A stretch of DNA of 64,000 bases from Leptospira selangorensis. Lineage in GTDB: Bacteria; Spirochaetota; Leptospiria; Leptospirales; Leptospiraceae. Below the pieces are notes generated by a model. It was not told where the DNA came from. It did not search any database and saw nothing but the letters and a program-made list of their open reading frames with translations. Shown here in pieces: positions 19,095 through 27,325 of this stretch (the first letter of the stretch is position 1; every line of letters starts with the position of its first letter). The stretch covers positions 530,083 through 594,082 of the forward strand of contig NZ_RQES01000018.1 in NCBI RefSeq assembly GCF_004769405.1, read 5' to 3'. The translations under genes and the position numbers were made by a program.

Positions 19095-19763
19095 TTGGAA
19101 TTCCCACTTAGACCCAGACATAGTATCTGGAGAGCACCCGGCATTTATCCAATCCTAGATCTAGAATATTGTTCCAAATTTTCCAAGGATCCGGTGCATA
19201 TTGTCGAACTTTGGAATTACCAAAGAGAATGGATCCCATTCTACCAGATACGCGCTAAAAAAGAGAGCCCGGATACATTAAGGAAGATTTATAAAAGCCT
19301 GATAGATACATTTCCTGATTTTCCGATCATATTGAATGATTATTGGAAAGAGGCCCTGGAATGGAGATCTTTTGGACTTCATATTGGAAAAGAGGATTAT
19401 GCTTCTCTTTCCTTCGAGGATAAGAAGAAGATCCGCTCTAGCGGATTATACCTAGGTACTTCCTGCCATAATTCTGAAGATATTTCCGAGCTGGAACCGG
19501 GGGTCTGGGATTATACGGGGCTTGGGCCGGTTTATGCTACAAGTTCCAAAGACACGGAGGATCTTCCTGTGGGTGTTTCCGGCGTCCAAGAAGCCTTACA
19601 AATTGCTAAAATACCTGTCACTCCGATCGGAGGGATCGGTCCTAAACAGATTATCGAGTTATCCGAGTTAGGCCCATTATCTTATGCAATGATCGCTTCC
19701 GCATCTGAAAAGGATTCCTTTTATGAATGTATTCGTATCCTTAAGGAGATAAAGAATCCGTAA
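19095..19763 (+). CDS. thiE: Thiamine-phosphate synthase
   Basis: ThiE joins the thiazole and HMP-pyrophosphate moieties to give thiamine phosphate. The 222-residue TIM barrel shows FYQIRAKKES (the Q-x-R-x-K diphosphate-binding strand), IILNDYW, FGLHIGKEDY, YLGTSCHN, WDYTGLGPVYATSSK and VTPIGGIGP in the right order. It starts at TTG 19095 downstream of the GGAGG that overlaps the thiS end. It is somewhat divergent in sequence, but the motif order makes the call secure. No riboswitch was seen ahead of thiS. Confidence 0.88.
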   Translation: MEFPLRPRHSIWRAPGIYPILDLEYCSKFSKDPVHIVELWNYQREWIPFYQIRAKKESPDTLRKIYKSLIDTFPDFPIILNDYWKEALEWRSFGLHIGKEDYASLSFEDKKKIRSSGLYLGTSCHNSEDISELEPGVWDYTGLGPVYATSSKDTEDLPVGVSGVQEALQIAKIPVTPIGGIGPKQIIELSELGPLSYAMIASASEKDSFYECIRILKEIKNP

Positions 19764-19839
19764 AGGACTTGAGACTGGTATTTCACTTCTTCCTAATTTT
19801 GGAGGCTGAGAACCCCAAGTTTCAATTGACTCACAAATT

Positions 19840-20691
19840 ATGTCCAATAAGATGATCCCTATGAAACAGCCAGGGGAAATACGCCATCTATCTGCAAAGG
19901 ATGATCGCGACTACTTACTAGATTATCAGACCCTGAATGTGGATGATCTGGAAAAGGCTCCCATTTTAGGCGTGCCTTTTGATAACGCCAGCCTAGACGA
20001 GGCAGTGGCAAAAATTTATCATCTCATGGAAGAGAAGGATAAATTCCATCATGTTCTTCTATTGGATCCGATCAAGACTATGGCTCTTCGCAAAGGGAAG
20101 AAGTTGCATAGGATCGCACAAAAAGCTAGCTTAATTTTAGCGGAAGGTGCAGGTCTGCAGTGGGCCGCTAAAAAATTAGGCGGGGAATTAAAAGAGAGAA
20201 TTCCCACAATCGCACTTATGATGGACTTGGTTCGTCTATGTGAACTCAGAAATTATTCCATTTTTCTTTTAGGCGGAAAGGAAGAGATCGTCGAAAAGGT
20301 TTATTTCAATCTTTCTAGACATTTTCCCGGAGTCCGTATCGTAGGACGTCATGCGGGATACTTAAATACTCAGCGAGAGTTGCTTGTTAAAGAATCCATC
20401 CGCAAGACCAGTCCGAATATTATATTTCTTGCAATGGATTTTCCGGACCAAGAGATCTGGGTAGAAAATAATACCGCATTTTTCGGTCACGCAGTAGTGA
20501 TCGGTGTAGGCCCGGCTATGGACATTCTATCCGGAAAAGTAAAAAAGGCTCCGAATGTTTTCAAACTAAAAGGTTTAACTTGGCTTTGGAGAATTATGGT
20601 TCGTCCTTGGAGATTAATTCGCCTAAGCAGAATGTTCGGATTTTTTATCGTAGTAGCTATCAAATCACTTTTTGTAAAAAAGAAGAAATAA
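19840..20691 (+). CDS. WecG/TagA/CpsF family glycosyltransferase (GT26)
   Basis: The 283-residue protein has the GT26 layout: [16 protein letters not shown] at the start, a Rossmann-like core with [12 protein letters not shown] and AGYLN, and [17 protein letters not shown] with [18 protein letters not shown] at the end, which forms the membrane-docking helices. Family members transfer ManNAc-type sugars to undecaprenyl-PP-GlcNAc. The usual PDG catalytic motif reads AEGAG here and the GxPxQE motif reads DFPDQE, so the substrate may differ. It starts after an 76-bp gap from thiE and is convergent with the large TPR gene (1 bp apart). Confidence 0.82.
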   Translation: MSNKMIPMKQPGEIRHLSAKDDRDYLLDYQTLNVDDLEKAPILGVPFDNASLDEAVAKIYHLMEEKDKFHHVLLLDPIKTMALRKGKKLHRIAQKASLILAEGAGLQWAAKKLGGELKERIPTIALMMDLVRLCELRNYSIFLLGGKEEIVEKVYFNLSRHFPGVRIVGRHAGYLNTQRELLVKESIRKTSPNIIFLAMDFPDQEIWVENNTAFFGHAVVIGVGPAMDILSGKVKKAPNVFKLKGLTWLWRIMVRPWRLIRLSRMFGFFIVVAIKSLFVKKKK

Positions 20692-20692
20692 T

Positions 20693-23600
20693 CTACTTAC
20701 GCACTAAGTCTTTAATCGAATCTAAAGTTGGAGAAACCCAATCTTCTAAGAGAGGTTCTCTTTTAAGAGCTTCTTTTTTGAATAAAAGATCTTTATTAGA
20801 AAGTGAAATTTCGCTAGCTTCATTGATCTTACGTGCAGTTTCGATCGCTTTCCAATAATTTTGCAAAGCTTGTGCAGTATAATTTTCAGACTCTTGCACA
20901 TTTGCTTTTTTAGAAAGAGTCTCGTAACAAGCACCAATATTATTATAAGCGGCAGTCAGAGTTTGATAAACTTCTTGGTGATATGGATCTTCCGTTTTAG
21001 GAGAACTCATTTGAGGAAGTTTTTCTTCCATATCATCTTTTACTCTTAGGAAATATCCAAGAGCGGTTTTTGTCTGGCCTGTATAGAAGAAAGCATTTCC
21101 TTTTGCCATGAGAAGAGTAGGATTATAATATTCGTCCTTGTCTTCGAAACCTGTCCAATCCGCCAAAGACTTGTCAAAGTCGGAGTCCATATACTCCACC
21201 CAGCCTTTGAAAAATTTCATTTCTCTCAACAGGGGCTGAGGAAGTTCTCTTCTCCATTTACGGATAAGATCAAACTTAGGTTCTTCCGAATCCACTTTTG
21301 CGAATTCTTGGAGGGAGTTTCTAAGTTCGTTCCTTCGGTTTCTTTTTTCTTCCTCTTCTTTTAAGACAGAAAGACTTTTTCCGTCGGATTCGGAGCGGGA
21401 CCGGAAAGGATAAATTTTTCTTCCAGGAAATTCTTTGAGAGAATCTTTGTCGGAAAGTCCGGCGGACAATAAGTATCTGATCTTTCCTAAATCAAAATGG
21501 ATACGAGCAGGATTTCCCTCGAATAATGTTTCGTCTTCGTCTTTGGAACCGAACCAACGCTCGCTGTTTGTATAACGAGATTCTGCCTCTTTTAAAAGAT
21601 CTTTTGCTTCTTCGAAATTTCCTACACGGATAGAATGTTCTGCAAGTTCCAGAACTGCCAACCAATGTTTAGGATCCAGAGTGGCCGCTTTTTCGAAGAA
21701 CCTTCTAGCATTGCTGTTCTCTTTTTGAGAAAGATAATATTGTCCGCGTTGGTAATAACCTTCTGCGTAATCTTTTCCTTCTATCTCAACTCCAGTCCTT
21801 TCATCTTCCATGGACTTTCTGTAGATAGTATCCAAGAGACGGATCGCGCTTTCTTCTATCTCTATTCCGGAAACTTGGTCTATAGGATTGATATTATATT
21901 TGATCCTAAGTTCTTCCGGATCGATTGCAGCATAAAAAGATGCTAACTTTGCAAGAGTGTAGAAGGGGAGTTCCGACTCCATGTCCAGATTGTTCCTAAG
22001 CAGACGGTGGTGATTTAAAACGAATTGAGGATCCCCACTTTCTTTCCACATTTCTAAGTAGGTGGAAACAAGCCCGGCTTGGCCAGGGATACTTTTAGGA
22101 TTTGCTTCTACAATTCGATTGTAAAAGGACGCTGCTTTTCCGAATTCTCTTCTATTATAATATATTTTAGCGATACCTGCGGTGGAATCCTCATCATAAG
22201 GACTTTCTCCGTCAGTGAATACCTTGGAATAATAATCAACTGCTAACGCGTCGTTCTTATATCTTCCTTTTTTGCCTTCTGTAGGTTCAGCAAAATCAGG
22301 CATGATTTGAGAATGGAACCAACCTAGATTTCTGTAGGTTTGGTTATCATGAGTCCTTTCTTTTAGTCTCATTGCCAGGAATGCACCGGCGATCAAAACT
22401 TTTCTAGGAGTTTTTTCCTGGTCTAAAAGGAATTTGATCCCTTCTATTCCTTTGTTTACAACCGCGCTGGTTTTTAGCTTTTTATCATTCCAGGATTCTC
22501 CTTGGGCCAATCGGACCATAGGAGATTGTTCTCTTTTATTCCAAGAATCTAATGTTCCCATTCCTAGATCCGGCTCTATCTTACCGAATAATTTCTGGAA
22601 GGAATATTCGTATTCTCCCGCACGGCTGTATTCCACTCCGTACAGGTTCATGTATTTCAGATTGTAAGGATCGATATCGAATCCTTTATCATAAGAATCT
22701 TCTATACTGATCAGATATTTTTTTCTATCTTCTTCGCCCAAAGTTCCTGCGAATCTTTTGGCGCCCATCTCACGTATCTGTTCCAGACCTGCTTCGTAAT
22801 TTTGAGCGGCTTGTCTAGGAAGAATGATATGTTTATAAGTGAAATAACTTCCAAATCCGATTAAAAGTGCTGCTGCGGCCGCGAAGAATGTCCTGCGGAT
22901 CTTCTTCCTTCTTTCTAATACACCTTCTCTTGTATAGATAGGGTCGGAAGAAATGATAGGAACACCGTCTGCGGAGTAAGCTCCACTTCTATCCGTAAGA
23001 GCGACTGTAACTCCTAATGCGGATGATAAGAATGCGGCAATATCCTCAGGGCTACTTTCTATTTTAATAAGTTCTAATAGATCTCTTTGGGCCTTTTTAG
23101 AAAGACGGTCTTGGACTATCGATTCTATGACAGTTCTTCGTAAAAGAGGAGGGTAACGAAGTATTTCTCTTTGGATGATTGCGAGTTCTTCGTCTGTGAG
23201 AGACTTATCTATTTCGTCCTTATCTTCTCCGCCTAAAGAACGTAAGTCTTCTTCGAATGCGGCTGCTCCCAGATCTTCGTCTCCCGAGTCTGAATCCAGA
23301 TCTGGGGAGAAGCTTGTAAAATCGGAAGATTCCGGAACGGATTCCATTTCCATCGCGGAAGCAGGCTCTGCTGCAAAATCAGCGAATGGATCCGATTCTG
23401 GAACAGAAGTTGCGCTGGAAAGATCCGAGAATGGATCGTGGTCTCCGCCGGAAACAGGTGCAAAGTCTGCGAATGGGTCTGAATCTGTAGGAGCTTCGGC
23501 AAAACTATCTCCGCCAAAATCTCCCGAGTCGGAAGGTTCTGAATCGAAACCGCCTAGGTCTCCGAAATCTGAATCGCCGGATGCAGGGGAGGCACCAAAA

Positions 23601-24430
23601 GGGTCACCTTCTTCTAAACCAAATTCATCTCCAGGAGTATCTTCCATTCCGGAAGCATCAAATGCCGCAAATGGATCGTCGGTGTCTGAAGAAGCAGGAG
23701 AATCAAAATCTTCTAGACCGGAACCTCCAAGCTCTTCTCCTCCCATACCAGCGAATGGATCATCCGAATCCGAGCTTGGCCCTGTGTCAAAATCATCCAT
23801 TCCCAGATCGGAATCCGCAAATGGATCAGCACTAGGAGTAGAACCGAAATCTTCGTTAGGAGAAGTTTCAAAAGGAGTATCTAGATCAGGAGCAGAATCG
23901 AATCCACCGAATGGATCTTCTTCGCTTGTAGGAGCCCCGAAATCTTCTAAACCGGCTGAAGGTTCTTCTGTTTCGGAAGGAGCTCCAAAATCATCCAGAC
24001 CTGAGTCCGCAAATGGGTCAGATTCAGGCTCTGGAGTTGCAAAATCACCGAAATCGTCGGATGCTGTAGGAGCTTCGTCAAATCCTCCGAAAGGATCTTC
24101 TCCTGCATCTGCGCTTGGTTCGCCCCCTTGGGAAGGCTCAGTTAATAATTCATCAAGATCGATATCATCGTCTTCAGAGAAAGATAATGGCTTTGGCTTT
24201 TGGATAGGTGTAGGAGCTTCGTCTTCGTCGCCTAAATCGAAACTTTCTTCGGATCCTTCTTCCGGTTGGTCCTCATCATCGTCCCCGATAGATATAGGAA
24301 CACCGTATCCCATCTTCTCGCGGAACGAGGAAAGCATAGGATTCAAATCTTCGGAGGATTCCGGATTCTTGTTTAACGGATCCAAGATGGAGCGGATCTG
24401 CTCCAGTTCCTGTTCTGAATAATCAGCCAT
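20693..24430 (-). CDS. Large membrane-anchored TPR protein, periplasmic flagellar collar (FlcA)-like
   Basis: 1245 residues in three parts. Residues 1-410 are acidic and disordered with ten DPF motifs (residues 112-349). Residues 411-475 form a small helical domain (LRYPPLLRRTVIESIV). One transmembrane helix lies at about 514-532, preceded by a basic cluster (ERRKKIRR), so the N-terminus is cytoplasmic. The rest is periplasmic and rich in TPR-like helices (YYNRREFGKAASFYNRIVEANP, ARRFFEKAATLDP). This architecture resembles spirochaetal TPR collar proteins such as Borrelia FlcA (BB0326), which organise the periplasmic flagellar motor and stator. The start has AAGGA 6 bases upstream. Its family assignment is an inference from architecture. 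Confidence 0.6.
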   Translation of the reverse strand: MADYSEQELEQIRSILDPLNKNPESSEDLNPMLSSFREKMGYGVPISIGDDDEDQPEEGSEESFDLGDEDEAPTPIQKPKPLSFSEDDDIDLDELLTEPSQGGEPSADAGEDPFGGFDEAPTASDDFGDFATPEPESDPFADSGLDDFGAPSETEEPSAGLEDFGAPTSEEDPFGGFDSAPDLDTPFETSPNEDFGSTPSADPFADSDLGMDDFDTGPSSDSDDPFAGMGGEELGGSGLEDFDSPASSDTDDPFAAFDASGMEDTPGDEFGLEEGDPFGASPASGDSDFGDLGGFDSEPSDSGDFGGDSFAEAPTDSDPFADFAPVSGGDHDPFSDLSSATSVPESDPFADFAAEPASAMEMESVPESSDFTSFSPDLDSDSGDEDLGAAAFEEDLRSLGGEDKDEIDKSLTDEELAIIQREILRYPPLLRRTVIESIVQDRLSKKAQRDLLELIKIESSPEDIAAFLSSALGVTVALTDRSGAYSADGVPIISSDPIYTREGVLERRKKIRRTFFAAAAALLIGFGSYFTYKHIILPRQAAQNYEAGLEQIREMGAKRFAGTLGEEDRKKYLISIEDSYDKGFDIDPYNLKYMNLYGVEYSRAGEYEYSFQKLFGKIEPDLGMGTLDSWNKREQSPMVRLAQGESWNDKKLKTSAVVNKGIEGIKFLLDQEKTPRKVLIAGAFLAMRLKERTHDNQTYRNLGWFHSQIMPDFAEPTEGKKGRYKNDALAVDYYSKVFTDGESPYDEDSTAGIAKIYYNRREFGKAASFYNRIVEANPKSIPGQAGLVSTYLEMWKESGDPQFVLNHHRLLRNNLDMESELPFYTLAKLASFYAAIDPEELRIKYNINPIDQVSGIEIEESAIRLLDTIYRKSMEDERTGVEIEGKDYAEGYYQRGQYYLSQKENSNARRFFEKAATLDPKHWLAVLELAEHSIRVGNFEEAKDLLKEAESRYTNSERWFGSKDEDETLFEGNPARIHFDLGKIRYLLSAGLSDKDSLKEFPGRKIYPFRSRSESDGKSLSVLKEEEEKRNRRNELRNSLQEFAKVDSEEPKFDLIRKWRRELPQPLLREMKFFKGWVEYMDSDFDKSLADWTGFEDKDEYYNPTLLMAKGNAFFYTGQTKTALGYFLRVKDDMEEKLPQMSSPKTEDPYHQEVYQTLTAAYNNIGACYETLSKKANVQESENYTAQALQNYWKAIETARKINEASEISLSNKDLLFKKEALKREPLLEDWVSPTLDSIKDLVRK

Positions 24431-24504
24431 AAAGTCCTTCCAATAGTATCGGCTGGTCTCGGAAAGAGCAAAGATTTTTTCCTTATGTCGGATCTAGGAC
24501 AGGT

Positions 24505-24531
24505 CCCGGAAATACGCTTAGGGTTTCCGGG
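24505..24531. promoter_or_regulatory. GC-rich hairpin in divergent intergenic region
   Basis: CCCGGAAA and TTTCCGGG form a perfect 8-bp stem around an 11-base loop, between the divergent TPR and CBM48 genes and 21 bp before the latter's ATG. It may be an operator or a leader hairpin. Confidence 0.35.
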
Positions 24532-24552
24532 AAAACCTACGACAATCGGTTT

Positions 24553-25431
24553 ATGGTGCATAAAGCCAAGGCGGTTGCCTTACTTACCTTGATATTGACC
24601 TTCGCCCTTGCTGCGGAAGACGCGGAAGATTGGATCGGAGCCTTCCGGTCTGTGGATTATGAAGAAGGGGAAGAAGCCCTTCCCGAAGAAAAAATTTATT
24701 ATTTCTGGCAATTGGAAAATTTGAGAAAGGCGGTTCCGCCTAGATTCATCCGATTAGTGGATACATTCTCCGCTTTAAAGACCGGAAAACTATTAAACCG
24801 TGGAGTTTTGTTCAGTTACGAGGGTCTTGCAAACGACGAGGTAAGCGTTTGTGGAGAATTCAGTCATTGGCAATGTGTTTCCTTACAGAAGAATGATAAG
24901 GGAATCTTTTATGGAGTAGTGGACATCCACGGAGACCAACTCTATGAAGCAAAACCGGCTTACGAATACAAGTTCAAGGTAGACGGCATATTCACACATG
25001 ATCCTGAAAACCCAGACACGGTAGAAGATGGAGAAGGTTCTTTGGTATCCAGGATTGCATTCAGAGAAGGTGGACCCAATAAACAAACAAGCACCAGGGT
25101 TTTAGAAGATTCTCCTTACGAAGAAAAAGAATTTAGAACCGTTGAATTCAGAATTTATCAACCCCAAGCAGAATCAGTAAGTCTGATCGGTGATTTTAAT
25201 CATTGGGATCCAGAGTCCGATTTTTTGATCAAAGAAAGGAATGGAACCTTTAGAGTAGTAAAGAAGTTAAAGCCTGGTGAATACCAATACAATTTTTTAG
25301 TCGATGGAAAGATCGTTGTAGATACTTATAATCCTCTTACAGTGTTAAGAGAAGACACAGGCGAGATCTCTTCTGCATTAGTAGTTCCTACCAGAACCGG
25401 GGTTTTGGAAAGAAAGAAGATTGACCCCTAA
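24553..25431 (+). CDS. Secreted protein with two CBM48 (glycogen-binding-like) domains
   Basis: A signal peptide (MVHKAKAVALLTLILTFALAA) precedes about 270 residues holding two Ig-like carbohydrate-binding modules of the CBM48/AMPK type. The first has VSVCGEFSHWQ and YEYKFKVDGIF, the second SVSLIGDFNHWDPES and YQYNFLVDGKIVVDTYNPLT; the tryptophan after the H/N is the usual sugar-stacking residue. No catalytic domain is attached. It probably binds alpha-glucan or a similar polymer in the periplasm, or uses the fold as a protein-binding scaffold. It is divergent from the TPR gene and is followed after a hairpin by a membrane-anchored protein. Confidence 0.75.
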   Translation: MVHKAKAVALLTLILTFALAAEDAEDWIGAFRSVDYEEGEEALPEEKIYYFWQLENLRKAVPPRFIRLVDTFSALKTGKLLNRGVLFSYEGLANDEVSVCGEFSHWQCVSLQKNDKGIFYGVVDIHGDQLYEAKPAYEYKFKVDGIFTHDPENPDTVEDGEGSLVSRIAFREGGPNKQTSTRVLEDSPYEEKEFRTVEFRIYQPQAESVSLIGDFNHWDPESDFLIKERNGTFRVVKKLKPGEYQYNFLVDGKIVVDTYNPLTVLREDTGEISSALVVPTRTGVLERKKIDP

Positions 25432-25437
25432 GGCATA

Positions 25438-25462
25438 AGAACGGATTGTTTAGATCCGTTCT
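25438..25462 (+). promoter_or_regulatory. Perfect hairpin abutting a start codon
   Basis: Arms AGAACGGAT and ATCCGTTCT flank a 7-base loop, and the last base of the stem touches the ATG at 25463. No separate ribosome-binding site is visible, so folding should affect translation of the next gene; alternatively it is a transcript-end structure of the upstream gene without a T-run. Confidence 0.45.
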
Positions 25463-26185
25463 ATGGAAAAGTTTCGTCTCTCCGTATATTTTGTGATCGG
25501 GATCATAATCATCCTGATCGTATTTACCCTTTTAAAAAGTTGGTTCGTATACGACCGAGGGATCGAGCTCGCAAAACATCCGTCTAACAGTATCCAGACT
25601 GTATATGTGGAACCGGATGATGATCTGGTGGAACATTCAGCTGTAGTTTGGGGAAAGTTCTTATACTACCCGCTTGGCTTAAATAGGGACAGAGAAAACT
25701 TCGGTCCCCGCAAAACATTAAATCATGCTCAAAACCTTGTATTTGTTGATCTTCAAACTGGAAGAAATCGTAAGGTATTCAATAAAAGTGTATATATCTG
25801 GGATTATTTTTACGGAGCAGAACCTGAAAAGTCGAGTTCCGATCCGGAAACACAGGAAGTTTCAGAGGATGTGTTCCCTAGTTTAAAAACTGGAAAAAAA
25901 TTCGTGATCGTTGGAATGCCGGAGGATACCAACAAAGACGGATACTTAAATCAAAAGGATTCCAAAAAGGTTTTTGTATACGATCCAAGCTATGACGAAC
26001 TACTTCCGGTTCTCCCCAAAAAATTCTATCTGGAAAAAATCCTACCGGATACTCCGGAAAACAAGCTAGTAATGATCGTAAAAAGGGAAGAAGAGTCCGG
26101 TCCCAGCAAAAAGAAACCGAATCTTCCTACATTATATATTTATGATACTCTTCAAAAAAGAGGTCAGATGATAGAGCGCCCTTAA
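25463..26185 (+). CDS. Membrane-anchored protein with an EF-hand-like loop, unknown function
   Basis: 240 residues: an N-terminal transmembrane anchor (residues 8-27) followed by a soluble domain outside the cytoplasm. DTNKDGYLNQKD near residue 153 has the spacing of an EF-hand or dockerin calcium loop (D-x-N-x-D-G-x-x-x-x-x-D). Repeated strand pairs such as NLVFVDLQTGRNRKVF, KKVFVYDPSYDELLPV and PTLYIYDTLQKR recall WD40 or propeller blades with bound structural calcium. The family is not recognised. It is 31 bp downstream of the CBM48 gene and probably co-transcribed, with a hairpin between. Confidence 0.6.
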   Translation: MEKFRLSVYFVIGIIIILIVFTLLKSWFVYDRGIELAKHPSNSIQTVYVEPDDDLVEHSAVVWGKFLYYPLGLNRDRENFGPRKTLNHAQNLVFVDLQTGRNRKVFNKSVYIWDYFYGAEPEKSSSDPETQEVSEDVFPSLKTGKKFVIVGMPEDTNKDGYLNQKDSKKVFVYDPSYDELLPVLPKKFYLEKILPDTPENKLVMIVKREEESGPSKKKPNLPTLYIYDTLQKRGQMIERP

Positions 26186-26207
26186 GGTTTTTACGAGCGC
26201 TATATTT

Positions 26208-27155
26208 CTACTCTTCCTGAGCTTCTAACCATCTTTCTGCTTCAAGAGCAGCCATACATCCTGAACCTGCAGCAGTGATCGCTTGTCTGTAAGTTTTGTC
26301 CTGAACATCGCCGGCAGCAAACACACCATCTACACTTGTACGAGTTGTACCGGGAACAGTTTTGATATAACCTGTTTCATCCAAATCCAATTGGCCTTCG
26401 AAAATTTCGGTATTCGGTTTATGACCGATCGCGTAGAATAAACCGCCCACAGAGAGTTCTTTCGTTTTTCCTGTGGTAAGTTCTTTTACGGAAAGGGAAG
26501 TGAGTTGGTTTCCATTTCCTTGCGCACCCTCTACGGCAGTATTCCAGATAATTTCTATCTTAGGATGAGTGGTTGCTCTTTTCTGCATGATCTTAGATGC
26601 TCTTAAAGAATCTCTTCTGTGGATCAAATACACTTTAGATGCAAATTTGGTTAAGTGAGCCGCTTCTTCTACTGCGGAATCTCCTCCACCTACAACAGCT
26701 AGTTCTTTATTTCTGTAAATTGGAAGTGCACCATCACAAACCGCGCAGGCAGAAATTCCTTTTTGCCAATAAGAATCTTCCCCTGGGATGAACATTCTTT
26801 TTGCAGTTGCACCTGTTGCAATAATCACAGTTTCTGCTTCAATCAGTTCATCGTCGGACCAAATACGGAATGGTCGTTTAGAAAAGTCCACTTTGGTGAT
26901 TGTTTGTGTGATAATTTTAGTGCCGTATTTTTCGGATTGAGCACGGAATAGATTAGTAAGTTGGGTTCCGTCGATTCCTTCCGGAAAACCTGGGAAATTT
27001 TCCACCTCAGTGGTTGTGGTGAGCTGTCCACCTGCGGCGATTCCTCCTGCCATAAATCCTTCGTACATAACAGGGTTCAAATTCGCTCTTGCTGCGTAAA
27101 TTGCAGCAGTATGACCCGCAGGACCGGATCCAATGATGACTACTTTATGGGGCAT
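26208..27155 (-). CDS. trxB: Thioredoxin reductase
   Basis: The 315-residue flavoprotein reduces thioredoxin with NADPH. FAD-binding [15 protein letters not shown] is at the start, the redox-active CAVC at about residue 135, the NADPH-binding [10 protein letters not shown] just after, and [15 protein letters not shown] near the C-terminus. It has GAGG 8 bases upstream of the ATG. A perfect 19-bp palindrome of Fur/PerR type lies 17-35 bp upstream, so peroxide- or metal-responsive control is likely. It is divergent from the SGNH gene. Confidence 0.95.
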   Translation of the reverse strand: MPHKVVIIGSGPAGHTAAIYAARANLNPVMYEGFMAGGIAAGGQLTTTTEVENFPGFPEGIDGTQLTNLFRAQSEKYGTKIITQTITKVDFSKRPFRIWSDDELIEAETVIIATGATAKRMFIPGEDSYWQKGISACAVCDGALPIYRNKELAVVGGGDSAVEEAAHLTKFASKVYLIHRRDSLRASKIMQKRATTHPKIEIIWNTAVEGAQGNGNQLTSLSVKELTTGKTKELSVGGLFYAIGHKPNTEIFEGQLDLDETGYIKTVPGTTRTSVDGVFAAGDVQDKTYRQAITAAGSGCMAALEAERWLEAQEE

Positions 27156-27171
27156 CTCATTTCCTCTAATG

Positions 27172-27190
27172 ATTTAGAATGATTCTAAAT
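27172..27190. promoter_or_regulatory. Perfect 19-bp palindrome at trxB: Fur/PerR-type operator candidate
   Basis: ATTTAGAAT-G-ATTCTAAAT is a flawless inverted repeat with one central base. The core TTAGAATnATTCTAA has the same 7-1-7 layout as the PerR box TTATAATnATTATAA. It lies 17 bp from the trxB start codon, where a bound repressor would block transcription. Confidence 0.65.
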
Positions 27191-27247
27191 TGATTTTATT
27201 TTTAGACTGGGGAATTGTAAAGTAGATCTTTTTTTTCGAGAAGAAAG

Positions 27248-27263
27248 AGTCGGAATTCCAACA
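27248..27263. repeat. Dispersed 16-bp palindrome, copy 3
   Basis: AGTCGGAATTCCAACA, a slightly degenerate copy, in the divergent intergenic region between trxB and the SGNH gene. Confidence 0.4.
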
Positions 27264-27325
27264 GTCCCATTCCTAGATGAATTGTCTTGTCATCCGGGTA
27301 GGAATCCAAATGCTATCCAGTATTC

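Noticed and set aside
23175..24422. 415-codon serine/proline-rich ORF on the + strand
   Set aside because: It is antisense to the acidic repeat region of the TPR protein; the reverse complement of Asp/Glu/Pro-rich codons gives Ser-rich frames by composition, and there is no ribosome-binding site.
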